This document shows positions 8,984 through 16,152 of a stretch of DNA of 64,000 bases, piece after piece; position 1 is the stretch's first letter; every line of letters begins with the position of its first letter. The notes below the pieces were generated by a model that was given only the letters and a program-made list of their open reading frames with translations, was not told the DNA's origin and did not search any database. The position numbers and the translations under genes are program-made. Source of the DNA: Rhodoferax potami (GTDB taxonomy: Bacteria > Pseudomonadota > Gammaproteobacteria > Burkholderiales > Burkholderiaceae_C); NCBI RefSeq assembly GCF_032193765.1, contig NZ_JAVBIJ010000001.1, positions 186,001 through 250,000 of the forward strand, written 5' to 3'.

Positions 8984-9775
8984 CTATTGTTTCATGAGCT
9001 GCAGGCGGTTCACAAAACCGAGGCTGGTGCCGCCGGTGTTGTCGGCATCCGCGCCGGTCACGATCGCGAGCAAGGGCGGGACGGTGTCCGTCTCGTTGCC
9101 AAAGGCGGCCAGAAAATCGACCTGCAGATCCCGCTTGTGGGAGACCCAGCGGCCGAGCGCATCGCTGTTGCCATTCAGCACACGCAGCCGCACTCGGGCG
9201 GTGTACGCGTTGTTGAGGGTAGTGCCTGCGGGTAACTGGTTGTCCCACACGTAGCACAGGGTGGCACCGGGCAAGGCTTCTGCGCTCACCCGGCGGGCCA
9301 GGCGCAGCAGGTTGCGTTCGACAAAAGGGATTTTCTCCAGCGGCAAATCAAACAGCGCACACACCTTGAGGGCGGCATCATCTCCGCTTTTGCTGCGCAG
9401 GTCGGCCTGGGCCAGGGGTTGGTCAAGACGCCACTGCCATTGCAAATAGCGGCCTTCGCTACCCGCGGGAACCGCATGGCTCAGCGCGCCATAGCTTTTG
9501 TCGCTGCGCAGGCGCAGCACTTTTTGGCCGTCCAAGGTGGCGATGTCCGGTGCCAGCAGGGGAACCTTGCCACCGGGCAGGCCTACGACCCGCCAGGGGC
9601 TGGGGGGCGCGCCATCTGCCGAATCCGCCCAACTTTGCAGCAGACCCCCTGTGTTAGCGGGCTGGGTTTGCGCGTGGGCTCCTGTCAAGCTCGCACAGGC
9701 TGTGTATAGGAAAAATGCGGCAGAGGCCCAGGTTTTAATTGCGCGTGCTGCTATCTTTTTAGGAGTATTTCGCAT
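8984..9775 (-). CDS. Exported DUF3047 protein
   Basis: 263 residues with a signal peptide ending near ASLTGAHAQ, hence periplasmic or exported. The body matches the DUF3047 pattern as I know it: a W-x-V-GLPGGK opening, LRLRSDKSYGALSH, then YLQWQWRLD and a late YVWDNQLPAGT. No catalytic residues are known for the family. The ATG at 9775 lies inside the end of the selD fusion gene (17-base overlap), so expression is coupled to it. The first codons, encoding MRNTPKKIAARAIKT, derive from the dispersed repeat described at 9733-9770. The longer open frame to 10018 is a shadow of selD. Confidence 0.72.
   Translation of the reverse strand: MRNTPKKIAARAIKTWASAAFFLYTACASLTGAHAQTQPANTGGLLQSWADSADGAPPSPWRVVGLPGGKVPLLAPDIATLDGQKVLRLRSDKSYGALSHAVPAGSEGRYLQWQWRLDQPLAQADLRSKSGDDAALKVCALFDLPLEKIPFVERNLLRLARRVSAEALPGATLCYVWDNQLPAGTTLNNAYTARVRLRVLNGNSDALGRWVSHKRDLQVDFLAAFGNETDTVPPLLAIVTGADADNTGGTSLGFVNRLQLMKQ
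9733..9770 (-). repeat. REP-like repeat forming the start of the DUF3047 gene (half copy)
   Basis: On the minus strand AATACTCCTAAA, GATAGC and a CGCGC block appear in the same order and spacing as in the repeat at 44663-44720, where they also follow an ATG. Only the left half of the element is clear. It encodes residues 3-15 of the signal peptide. Confidence 0.55.
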
Positions 9776-12095
9776 CGGCTTCCTCCGGACGGATATGGAT
9801 ATGAACCGGGGCTGCGCCCGCAGCCAGCGTACGCACATGGCCGATGGCACAGGCCGCAGCGTAGCCTTGCGCACGCAGGTCGGCAAGGCACGCTGTTGCT
9901 TGGCTGGCGGGCACGCTGGCCAGCAGCCCGCCAGCGGTTTGCGGGTCCACCAGCAGCGGCCACAGCGGGTGGGCCATGGCCTCGGTGGCGTTGTGCACCA
10001 CATGCTGTTGGCGCGCATTGGCGCTGTGCAGGGAGCTCAGCAGGCCTTGTTGCACACACTCCAGCGCGCCGTCTAGCAGGGGCAGGGCAGCAGCATCCAG
10101 CACCACCTGCACGCCACTGGGGCGGGCCATCTCTACCGTGTGGCCTATGAGCCCAAAGCCGGTCAGGTCGGTGCAGGCGGTGGCGCCATAGGTGCGCAGT
10201 GTTTGCGCGGCGGCTTGGTTGCTTTGCACCATGCTTTGCAGGGCGGCTTGCACCCAGCGGCCTTTGGCGGCTGCACGACCATGCGCGGCAAACAAGGCAC
10301 CGGTGCCAATCGGCTTGGTCAGCAGCAGCACATCGCCGGGCTGCATGTCGCCCTTGCGCAGCACGCCCGTCATTTGCCCTTGATCGTTCACATCTACCAG
10401 GCCGTTTACTGCAAAGCCCAGTGCGAGCTCGGCGCCTTCACCGCTGTGCCCGCCGATCAGCGTGCATCCGGCCGCATTGAGCACCTCGACCGCGCCTTGC
10501 ATCATCTGGCGCAGGGTGGCTTCCACCTGCCGGTCCACGCCTGGGGGTACGGTGGCAATAGCGGTCGCGGTGTGCGGTTGCGCGCCCATGCCAAACAAGT
10601 CGCCCAGTGCATGGTTGGCGGCAATCCGGCCGAACACATACGGGTCGTCCACAAAGGCGCGGAAAAAGTCCACGCTGTGCACCAGCGCTTTGCCGGGCGG
10701 CACGCGCACGACGGCGGCATCATCCGGGCTGTCAAGGCCCAGCAGCACATCGGGGTTGGGTTGCACCCACAGGTTTTGCAGCGCACGCGAGAGCACGCTG
10801 GCTCCCACCTTGGCACCACAGCCGCCGCAGCGCATGGCGACTGCGGCTTGCGCTTGCTGAGCTTCGTCGGCGCTTAGCTGAATTAATGCGTTGGCGGATG
10901 TCGCGGCTGAAGTCATGCCCGCGAGCCCCTTCACGCCTTGCACGCTGAAGCGCTGCATAAAGCGGCGGTCTATCCAGTCCTTCCAGAGCCAGACCCATGC
11001 ACCGGCAAAGCCAAGTGCGCCGCGCGACGCCACGGCAAATTTGTCACCGGTGCTGATTAGCGCCAGCCAGTGGCGCTGCGGGCGGTAGGGCTGCGGGGGT
11101 AAGCCCTGGACCGCGCGCTGCAGGTTGATGGCCAGCGGCATGCCCATGCGCACTGCAAACACGCCGGCTTTCTCCAGCGCAAAGTTCTCCATGGCGGCCA
11201 CATCACCCGCGGCAAACACGCGCGGGTCGGTGATGCTTTGCAAGGTGTCGTGCAAGCGAATGCAACGGTTGTCTGTCAGGGCCAAGCCGGTGCCTTGCAG
11301 CCAGGTGCCGCCACCGGCTTGGGTAACCCAGAGCACGTCGTCAGCGTCAAACCACTCGCCCTTTGCGCTGCGTAGCCGGCCTGCCTCGACTTCGGCCACG
11401 GGCGTTTGCAAGTGCACCTGTACGCCTCGCTCGGCCAGTACTTCGGTAAATCGCCTCTGTACACCCGCGTTGTGGGTGGGCAGCAAGCCATCCGAAGTAA
11501 ACAAGTGGAATTGCGGCGCCAAGTTTGCGCGCCCTGCGGCTTGTGTCTCAGCACTCAGCCGGTACTGCATCGCCAGGCACAACTCCACGCCGCCCGCGCC
11601 ACCGCCCACGATGGCAATCGTCAGCGGCCGCGTAGCGTGCGCCACCTTGTCGAGCAACTGCAGCCAGCGCTGGTTGAAGCCGGTGATGGGTTTGACCGGT
11701 ACTGCGAATTCAGTGGCGCCCAATGCGCGCATCTGCGGCGTGGAGCCGGTGTTGATGGAGACCACGTCGTAGTCGATATCCGGCCGGCCGCGCAGCTGCA
11801 CCGTGCGCGCCTCGCGGTCCAAGCCCGTTACTTCGGCTTGGATGAAGCGCGCGCCGGTGGCTGCGCACAGGCGGCACAGGTCGATGTGCACATCGTCATA
11901 GCTGTAGTGCCCCGCCACATAGCCGGGCAGCATGCCGGAGTAGGGCGTGTGCGCGTCGGTACAAATCAGGGTGATGCGCACGCCGGGCAGTGGGTGCATG
12001 GCGAAGTAGCGCAGCGCCACCACATGGCTGTGGCCGCCACCCACCAACACGATGTCTCTAACGATGGGCGTGGCGGGTACTTGCATAGACCTCAA
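9759..12095 (-). CDS. selD: Oxidoreductase-selenophosphate synthase (SelD) fusion
   Basis: 778 residues, two enzymes in one chain. Residues about 12-405 form a FAD/NAD(P)-dependent oxidoreductase of the NDH-2-like group, with LVGGGHSHV for FAD, IVGGGAGGVELCLAM for NAD(P)H, FAAGDVAAM near the isoalloxazine site, and an end sequence WKDWIDRR. From about residue 430 it is selenide, water dikinase: GGCGAKV holds the catalytic Cys and Lys, GLDSPDDAAVV and SVDFFRAFVDDP the metal-binding Asp residues, and GGHSGEGAELALG and DLTGFGLIGH the ATP-site glycines. SelD makes selenophosphate from selenide and ATP for Sec-tRNA, 2-selenouridine or a Mo-enzyme selenium cofactor. No SelA, SelB or SelU gene is in this window. 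The start is one base after the upstream stop. Confidence 0.92.
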   Translation of the reverse strand: MRSMQVPATPIVRDIVLVGGGHSHVVALRYFAMHPLPGVRITLICTDAHTPYSGMLPGYVAGHYSYDDVHIDLCRLCAATGARFIQAEVTGLDREARTVQLRGRPDIDYDVVSINTGSTPQMRALGATEFAVPVKPITGFNQRWLQLLDKVAHATRPLTIAIVGGGAGGVELCLAMQYRLSAETQAAGRANLAPQFHLFTSDGLLPTHNAGVQRRFTEVLAERGVQVHLQTPVAEVEAGRLRSAKGEWFDADDVLWVTQAGGGTWLQGTGLALTDNRCIRLHDTLQSITDPRVFAAGDVAAMENFALEKAGVFAVRMGMPLAINLQRAVQGLPPQPYRPQRHWLALISTGDKFAVASRGALGFAGAWVWLWKDWIDRRFMQRFSVQGVKGLAGMTSAATSANALIQLSADEAQQAQAAVAMRCGGCGAKVGASVLSRALQNLWVQPNPDVLLGLDSPDDAAVVRVPPGKALVHSVDFFRAFVDDPYVFGRIAANHALGDLFGMGAQPHTATAIATVPPGVDRQVEATLRQMMQGAVEVLNAAGCTLIGGHSGEGAELALGFAVNGLVDVNDQGQMTGVLRKGDMQPGDVLLLTKPIGTGALFAAHGRAAAKGRWVQAALQSMVQSNQAAAQTLRTYGATACTDLTGFGLIGHTVEMARPSGVQVVLDAAALPLLDGALECVQQGLLSSLHSANARQQHVVHNATEAMAHPLWPLLVDPQTAGGLLASVPASQATACLADLRAQGYAAACAIGHVRTLAAGAAPVHIHIRPEEADAKYS

Positions 12096-12096
12096 T

Positions 12097-14280
12097 TCAG
12101 CTTCGCTTCCAGTCGTGGAACTTGCGCACCCATTCCAGCAGCTTGTGCGGCTGGTGCGCGCGCTTCCATTCGCCGGCGGCGTATTTGTTGGCTTCGGCCA
12201 GTGTGGGGTAGGTGTGGATGGTGCCCAGAATCTTGTTCAGGCCCAAGCCGTGTTTCATGGCAAGCACGTACTCGGCCAGCAGGTCGCCGGCATGGGTGCC
12301 GACAATGGTTACGCCCAGAATCTTGTCTTTGCCCGGCACAGTCAGCACTTTCACAAAGCCGTGGGCCTCGCTGTCTGCAATCGCGCGGTCCAGGTCGTCA
12401 ATTCCGTACTTGGTCACCTCGTAGGCAATGCCTTGTTCTATGGCGTCCTGCTCGTTCAAACCGACGCGCGCGACTTCCGGGTCGATGAAGGTGGCCCAAG
12501 GGATGACCGAGTAATCGGCTTTGAACTTCTTGAAGTCGCCGAACAGCGCATTCACCGCCGCATACCAAGCTTGGTGCGCGGCTACGTGGGTGAACTGGTA
12601 GGGGCCGGCCACATCACCCGCCGCAAAGATGTTGGGGTAGATGGTTTGCAGGTACTCGTTGGTCTGCACCGTCTTGTGAGTGGGGATACCCAGCTCTTCC
12701 AGTCCGTAGCCTGAGAGTCGGGCGGTGCGGCCCACTGCGCACAGCAGTTGATCAAACGCAATGCGCTTTTCGACGCCAGCGTGTTCCACCACCAACACCT
12801 TTTCGCCATCCACCATCTCACAGCGCATGGCCTTGTGGCTGGTCAGCAGGTCCACGCCATCGGCGCGTAGCGAGTTGGCGGCGAGTTCAGACACTTCCAT
12901 GTCTTCCCGCGCCATGATGCGCGGCGCCATTTCCACTTGGGTCACGGCAGAGCCGAGGCGTGCAAAGCTTTGTGCCAACTCACAGCCAATCGGCCCGCCG
13001 CCCAACACCACCAGGCGCTTGGGTACCTCGTCCAGCTTGGCGAACTCGTCCCACAGTGTGTCGCTGGTCACATAGCCCACCTCGTCCAGACCCGGCAGGG
13101 GCGGGACGAAGGGGCGGGCGCCTGCCGCAATCACGATATTGCGGGTGGTCAGGGTCTGCGTGCCGCCGTCGTTGAGCGCGATCTCTACCGTCCAAGGGTT
13201 GATGATCTTGGCGTAGCCCTGCAGCACTTCCACACCCAGGCCGGTGTAGCGCTCCACGCTGTCGTGCGGCTCAATGGCGGCAATCACCTCGTGGATGCGC
13301 TGCATCACCTTTTTGAACGAAAAGAGGCTCTGGCGCTCGTCAGATGTGCGCGGGCTGCTATGTAAACCATAGCGGTCTGCGTGCTGCATCTGATGGGCCA
13401 GTTTGGCGCTTTTAATCAGTGCTTTGCTGGGCACGCAGCCGTAATTCAGGCAGTCGCCACCCATCTTGTGGGCCTCCACCAGTGTGACCTTGGCTTTGAC
13501 CGCCGCCGCAATGTAGGCCGACACCAGCCCACCGGCGCCACCGCCGATCACGATAAGGTTGCGGTCAAAAGTTTGGGGACGCACCGCTTTCCAGCGGGCG
13601 TAGACCTTGCGTTTTTGCACCAGGTTCATGAGGGCCTTGGCGATCAGGGGAAATAGGCCGAGCAGTACCAACGCGCCCAGCACCTCGGGGCTTGCGACAT
13701 CCTTGAGCGACTGCAGTTCTGCCAGCCGGGTGCCGGCATTCACATAAACAGCAGTGCCTGCCAGCATGCCGAGTTGGCTCACCCAGTAAAAGGTGCGTGT
13801 GCGCAGGGTGGTCAAGCCCATCAGCAGGTTGATCACAAAAAAGGGCACGACCGGAATCAGCCGCAGGCTAAACAGGTAAAGCGCGCCATCCCGGGCAATG
13901 CCTTGATTGATCTCGGTCAGCCGGCTTCCGAAGCGGGCTTGTACCGCGTCGCGCAGCACAAAACGCGCAGCCAGAAACGACACCGTGGCCCCAACGCTTG
14001 AGGCAAACGACACCAGCAACAAGCCCCATCCCAAGCCGAACACCCCGCCCCCCGCGAGCGTGAGAATGGCCGCGCCCGGCAGCGACAACGAGGCCACCGC
14101 CACATACACCGCAAAAAAGCCGGCGCGCAGAGACCACGGGTTCTCTGCGTAAGCGCTTGCCAGCGAGGCTTGGCTCTGGCGCAGAGCGTCCAGACTCAGG
14201 TAGCGACCCAAGTCCAACACGACGAAGCTGGTAATTGCCAGCCCGATCAGGGCCAGCACCAGGAGTTTGGATGCCTTCAT
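12097..14280 (-). CDS. VTT-domain membrane protein fused to mercuric reductase-like disulfide oxidoreductase
   Basis: 727 residues. Residues 1 to about 225 are a TVP38/TMEM64 (VTT, DedA-like) membrane domain with five or six hydrophobic helices and the family's glycine-rich re-entrant pattern (LTLAGGGVFGLGWG). Residues about 238-727 are a complete class I pyridine nucleotide-disulfide oxidoreductase: FAD site VIGGGAGGLVSA, redox-active cysteines in GGDCLNYGCVPSK (near 273-285), NAD(P)H site VVLGGGPIGCELA, and FAAGDVAGPYQFTH. The C-terminal HTYPTLAE segment supplies the active-site His of dihydrolipoamide or mercuric reductases. No extra N- or C-terminal cysteine pair typical of true MerA is seen, so mercury reduction is not implied. 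It is in the middle of the eight-gene operon. Confidence 0.87.
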   Translation of the reverse strand: MKASKLLVLALIGLAITSFVVLDLGRYLSLDALRQSQASLASAYAENPWSLRAGFFAVYVAVASLSLPGAAILTLAGGGVFGLGWGLLLVSFASSVGATVSFLAARFVLRDAVQARFGSRLTEINQGIARDGALYLFSLRLIPVVPFFVINLLMGLTTLRTRTFYWVSQLGMLAGTAVYVNAGTRLAELQSLKDVASPEVLGALVLLGLFPLIAKALMNLVQKRKVYARWKAVRPQTFDRNLIVIGGGAGGLVSAYIAAAVKAKVTLVEAHKMGGDCLNYGCVPSKALIKSAKLAHQMQHADRYGLHSSPRTSDERQSLFSFKKVMQRIHEVIAAIEPHDSVERYTGLGVEVLQGYAKIINPWTVEIALNDGGTQTLTTRNIVIAAGARPFVPPLPGLDEVGYVTSDTLWDEFAKLDEVPKRLVVLGGGPIGCELAQSFARLGSAVTQVEMAPRIMAREDMEVSELAANSLRADGVDLLTSHKAMRCEMVDGEKVLVVEHAGVEKRIAFDQLLCAVGRTARLSGYGLEELGIPTHKTVQTNEYLQTIYPNIFAAGDVAGPYQFTHVAAHQAWYAAVNALFGDFKKFKADYSVIPWATFIDPEVARVGLNEQDAIEQGIAYEVTKYGIDDLDRAIADSEAHGFVKVLTVPGKDKILGVTIVGTHAGDLLAEYVLAMKHGLGLNKILGTIHTYPTLAEANKYAAGEWKRAHQPHKLLEWVRKFHDWKRS

Positions 14281-14290
14281 AGGGCTTCTT

Positions 14291-14896
14291 TCAAGAAAAA
14301 GTGCGCCAACCCCACCAGATGCGGGTGGCAGTGGTCACCGCACACAGCGCGGCGAACAGGTAGGCCAATGTCGCAAAGTGCGCAGGCCATAGGCACATGG
14401 CCACAAAAAAGGCCAGTGTTTCGGTGGCTTCGGTCAGGCCACCCAAAAAGTAAAACGATTTGTCGGGGTAGGCCAGGTTGTCCATGCCGCGCTTGGCGGC
14501 CAGTGTCGCAAACGCCAGAAAGCTGCTGCCGGTGCCAATGAAGGCGGCCAACAAGGCTGCTGCGGGCAGGGCGTTGGTAGTGGGCTCTGCCACCGCAAAG
14601 GCGAGCGGGATGCTGGCGTAAAACAAAAAGTCCAGCGAGATATCGAGAAAACCGCCCGCATCCGTAGGCTGGGTTTCGCGGGCCACCGCACCATCCAGTC
14701 CGTCTAGTAGTCTGGAGGTTAAAAGGGCGATAGCGCCCGCCGCGTATGCGCCATTAGCTATCAAAATTGCAGCAACAATGCCGACTCCAAATCCGGCCAG
14801 CGTGACGGCATTCGCACCCACGCCAGCGCGCACCAGCAGGCGTGCCATGGCCTGCAGGGGCGTGCGCAGCAAGGGCGTGGCAAAACGGTCCAGCAT
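14291..14896 (-). CDS. CDP-alcohol phosphatidyltransferase (YnjF-like)
   Basis: A 201-residue integral membrane enzyme of the CDP-alcohol phosphotransferase family, which transfers a phosphatidyl group from CDP-diacylglycerol (or a similar donor) to an alcohol. The metal-binding signature D-x2-DG-x2-AR...D-x3-D is clear as DGLDGAVAR at about residues 64-72, followed by GGFLDISLDF; the gap between AR and G is one or two residues shorter than in most members. Four to six hydrophobic helices follow. Its place after the ABC permease and ATPase genes matches E. coli ynjF. Part of its coding sequence (residues about 43-59) comes from a dispersed repeat read in frame. The accepting alcohol is unknown. 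Confidence 0.82.
   Translation of the reverse strand: MLDRFATPLLRTPLQAMARLLVRAGVGANAVTLAGFGVGIVAAILIANGAYAAGAIALLTSRLLDGLDGAVARETQPTDAGGFLDISLDFLFYASIPLAFAVAEPTTNALPAAALLAAFIGTGSSFLAFATLAAKRGMDNLAYPDKSFYFLGGLTEATETLAFFVAMCLWPAHFATLAYLFAALCAVTTATRIWWGWRTFS
14719..14768 (+). repeat. REP-like repeat read through inside the CDP-alcohol transferase gene
   Basis: On the plus strand it shows TTAAAAGGGCGATAGCGC, then TATGCGCC, then TTAGCTATCAAAATT, in the same order and spacing as the intergenic copies at 28375-28433 and 31688-31752 (AAAAG...TAGCGC...TATGCGC...TAGCTA). It adds no stop codon in the gene's frame and encodes an Ala/Ile-rich helix. Confidence 0.65.
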
Positions 14897-14902
14897 GGCG
14901 GC

Positions 14903-15454
14903 TCAGGGCAGCAGGTCGGCGACGCCGTCCCACACCTCAGGGGCCAGGCGACCTTCAAATCGCTGCAATACCCGCCCCTTGCTATCGATCAGCAAAGTCA
15001 GCGGCAAACGGGTGCCGGCGGGGAGCTCTTCTTCCATGCGCACCGACAGCAGGCCTTTGGCGTTCATCTGGGTCTGGCCCACCAGCTTTTCATAGGTTTG
15101 CCAATCGCTGGCTTTGCGGTCCAGGTTCACCAGCAAGAGGCTGAAGGGCTTGTTTTTCCAGCCATTCAGGTTGGCGCGCAATTCGGGCAGGCTGTCGCGG
15201 CAGACAGCGCAGTCGGTGTTCCAGAAAAAGGCGACTGTGACAGTGCCGTCCAGCGCTTGGGTGCTGAAGCGCTGCCCATTGGCATAGACCGCCGGCAACT
15301 GCAGCCGGTTGCCATTCGCTATGGCTGTCGATCCCGCGGCGGGGGGTGTTGTGGATTGCGCTGCCGCGTTGAAGGCCATGCCCAGGCTGCAGGCGAATGC
15401 CAGAAGGCCGGTCAGGGCAAGGCGGAGCCAAGGGGCGGTGGAGGTGTGGGGCAT
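14903..15454 (-). CDS. TlpA-like periplasmic thiol:disulfide redoxin
   Basis: 183 residues with a signal peptide (hydrophobic core LALTGLLAFACSLGMAF, cleavage near NAAAQS). The thioredoxin fold is marked by VAFFWNTDCAVCRDSLPELR: a CxxC active site (CAVC) at about residues 77-80, and a later segment with cis-Pro-like LPLTLLID. It would reduce or oxidise periplasmic thiols, or deliver electrons to partners such as cytochrome c maturation factors. It starts 55 bases after the ATPase stop and ends six bases before the transferase gene. It occupies the position of the rhodanese gene ynjE in the E. coli ynj operon. Confidence 0.78.
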   Translation of the reverse strand: MPHTSTAPWLRLALTGLLAFACSLGMAFNAAAQSTTPPAAGSTAIANGNRLQLPAVYANGQRFSTQALDGTVTVAFFWNTDCAVCRDSLPELRANLNGWKNKPFSLLLVNLDRKASDWQTYEKLVGQTQMNAKGLLSVRMEEELPAGTRLPLTLLIDSKGRVLQRFEGRLAPEVWDGVADLLP

Positions 15455-15509
15455 GCAGCGAGTCTACGGTGAAGCGGGCTGGTGGTTGGTCGCCGGTGCG
15501 CGCATTTCC

Positions 15510-16148
15510 TTACACCGCGCCGGCTGTGTCCAAGCGGGTGAGGTGTTGGGGGTCGGCGACATCGGCCAGATCGTGGGTTACCAGCAGCGCCGGAATGGCA
15601 CGCCGCGCCACCAGCCCGAACACCAGGGCGCGCATGCGTTCGCGCAGGGCCGCGTCGAGTTTGGAGAAGGGCTCGTCCAGCAGCAAACAGCGGGGCTGGG
15701 CCAGCAGGGCCCGGGCCAAGGCCACGCGCGCCCGTTGCCCGCCGGAGAGGCGGGCGGGGTTAGCGTGCAAAAACTCCCGCATTTCCACATCGTCCAATGC
15801 GGCTTCCACCGCCCGCTCGCGCGTTTGGCGCTCGCCAGCGGGTATGGCGAACAACAGGTTTTCGCGCACGGTCATGTGGGCAAACAGCAGGTCGTCCTGA
15901 AACAAGAGCCCGACCCGGCGCGCCTGCACCGGCAGAGACTCGATACGCTGGTCAGTGAGCGTCACGCGGCCGTCCCACAGCATGCCGGCATCCAGCGTGC
16001 CACACACGGCAGCCAGCACGCTGCTTTTGCCGCAGCCGCTGGGCCCCATGAGGGTGTGCACCTTGCCGGCTGGCACATGGATGTGCAGGCCCCGCAGCAA
16101 GTCACCGGCAGGGCTGGCCAGTTGGGTGATATGGATATCCAGACTCAT
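15510..16148 (-). CDS. ABC transporter ATP-binding protein (YnjD-like)
   Basis: 212 residues, a compact ABC ATPase that powers the permease encoded just upstream (4 bases apart). Walker A is GPSGCGKSS (about residues 35-43), the signature LSGGQRARVALARALL (near 134-149), Walker B CLLLDEPFSKLD, and the switch His is in LLVTHDLADV. The short length and the pairing with a double-size permease match YnjD of E. coli and ThiQ-type ATPases. The substrate of Ynj transporters is not established. Confidence 0.87.
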   Translation of the reverse strand: MSLDIHITQLASPAGDLLRGLHIHVPAGKVHTLMGPSGCGKSSVLAAVCGTLDAGMLWDGRVTLTDQRIESLPVQARRVGLLFQDDLLFAHMTVRENLLFAIPAGERQTRERAVEAALDDVEMREFLHANPARLSGGQRARVALARALLAQPRCLLLDEPFSKLDAALRERMRALVFGLVARRAIPALLVTHDLADVADPQHLTRLDTAGAV

Positions 16149-16152
16149 GGGT

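Noticed and set aside
9759-12095. In-frame UGA selenocysteine in the SelD fusion
   Set aside because: The catalytic position is encoded as Cys in GGCGAKV, and the frame reads through without an internal stop.
12097-14280. Mercury resistance (mer) operon
   Set aside because: The disulfide reductase lacks the C-terminal Cys pair and no MerR, MerT or MerP gene is near, so the similarity is to the enzyme family only.
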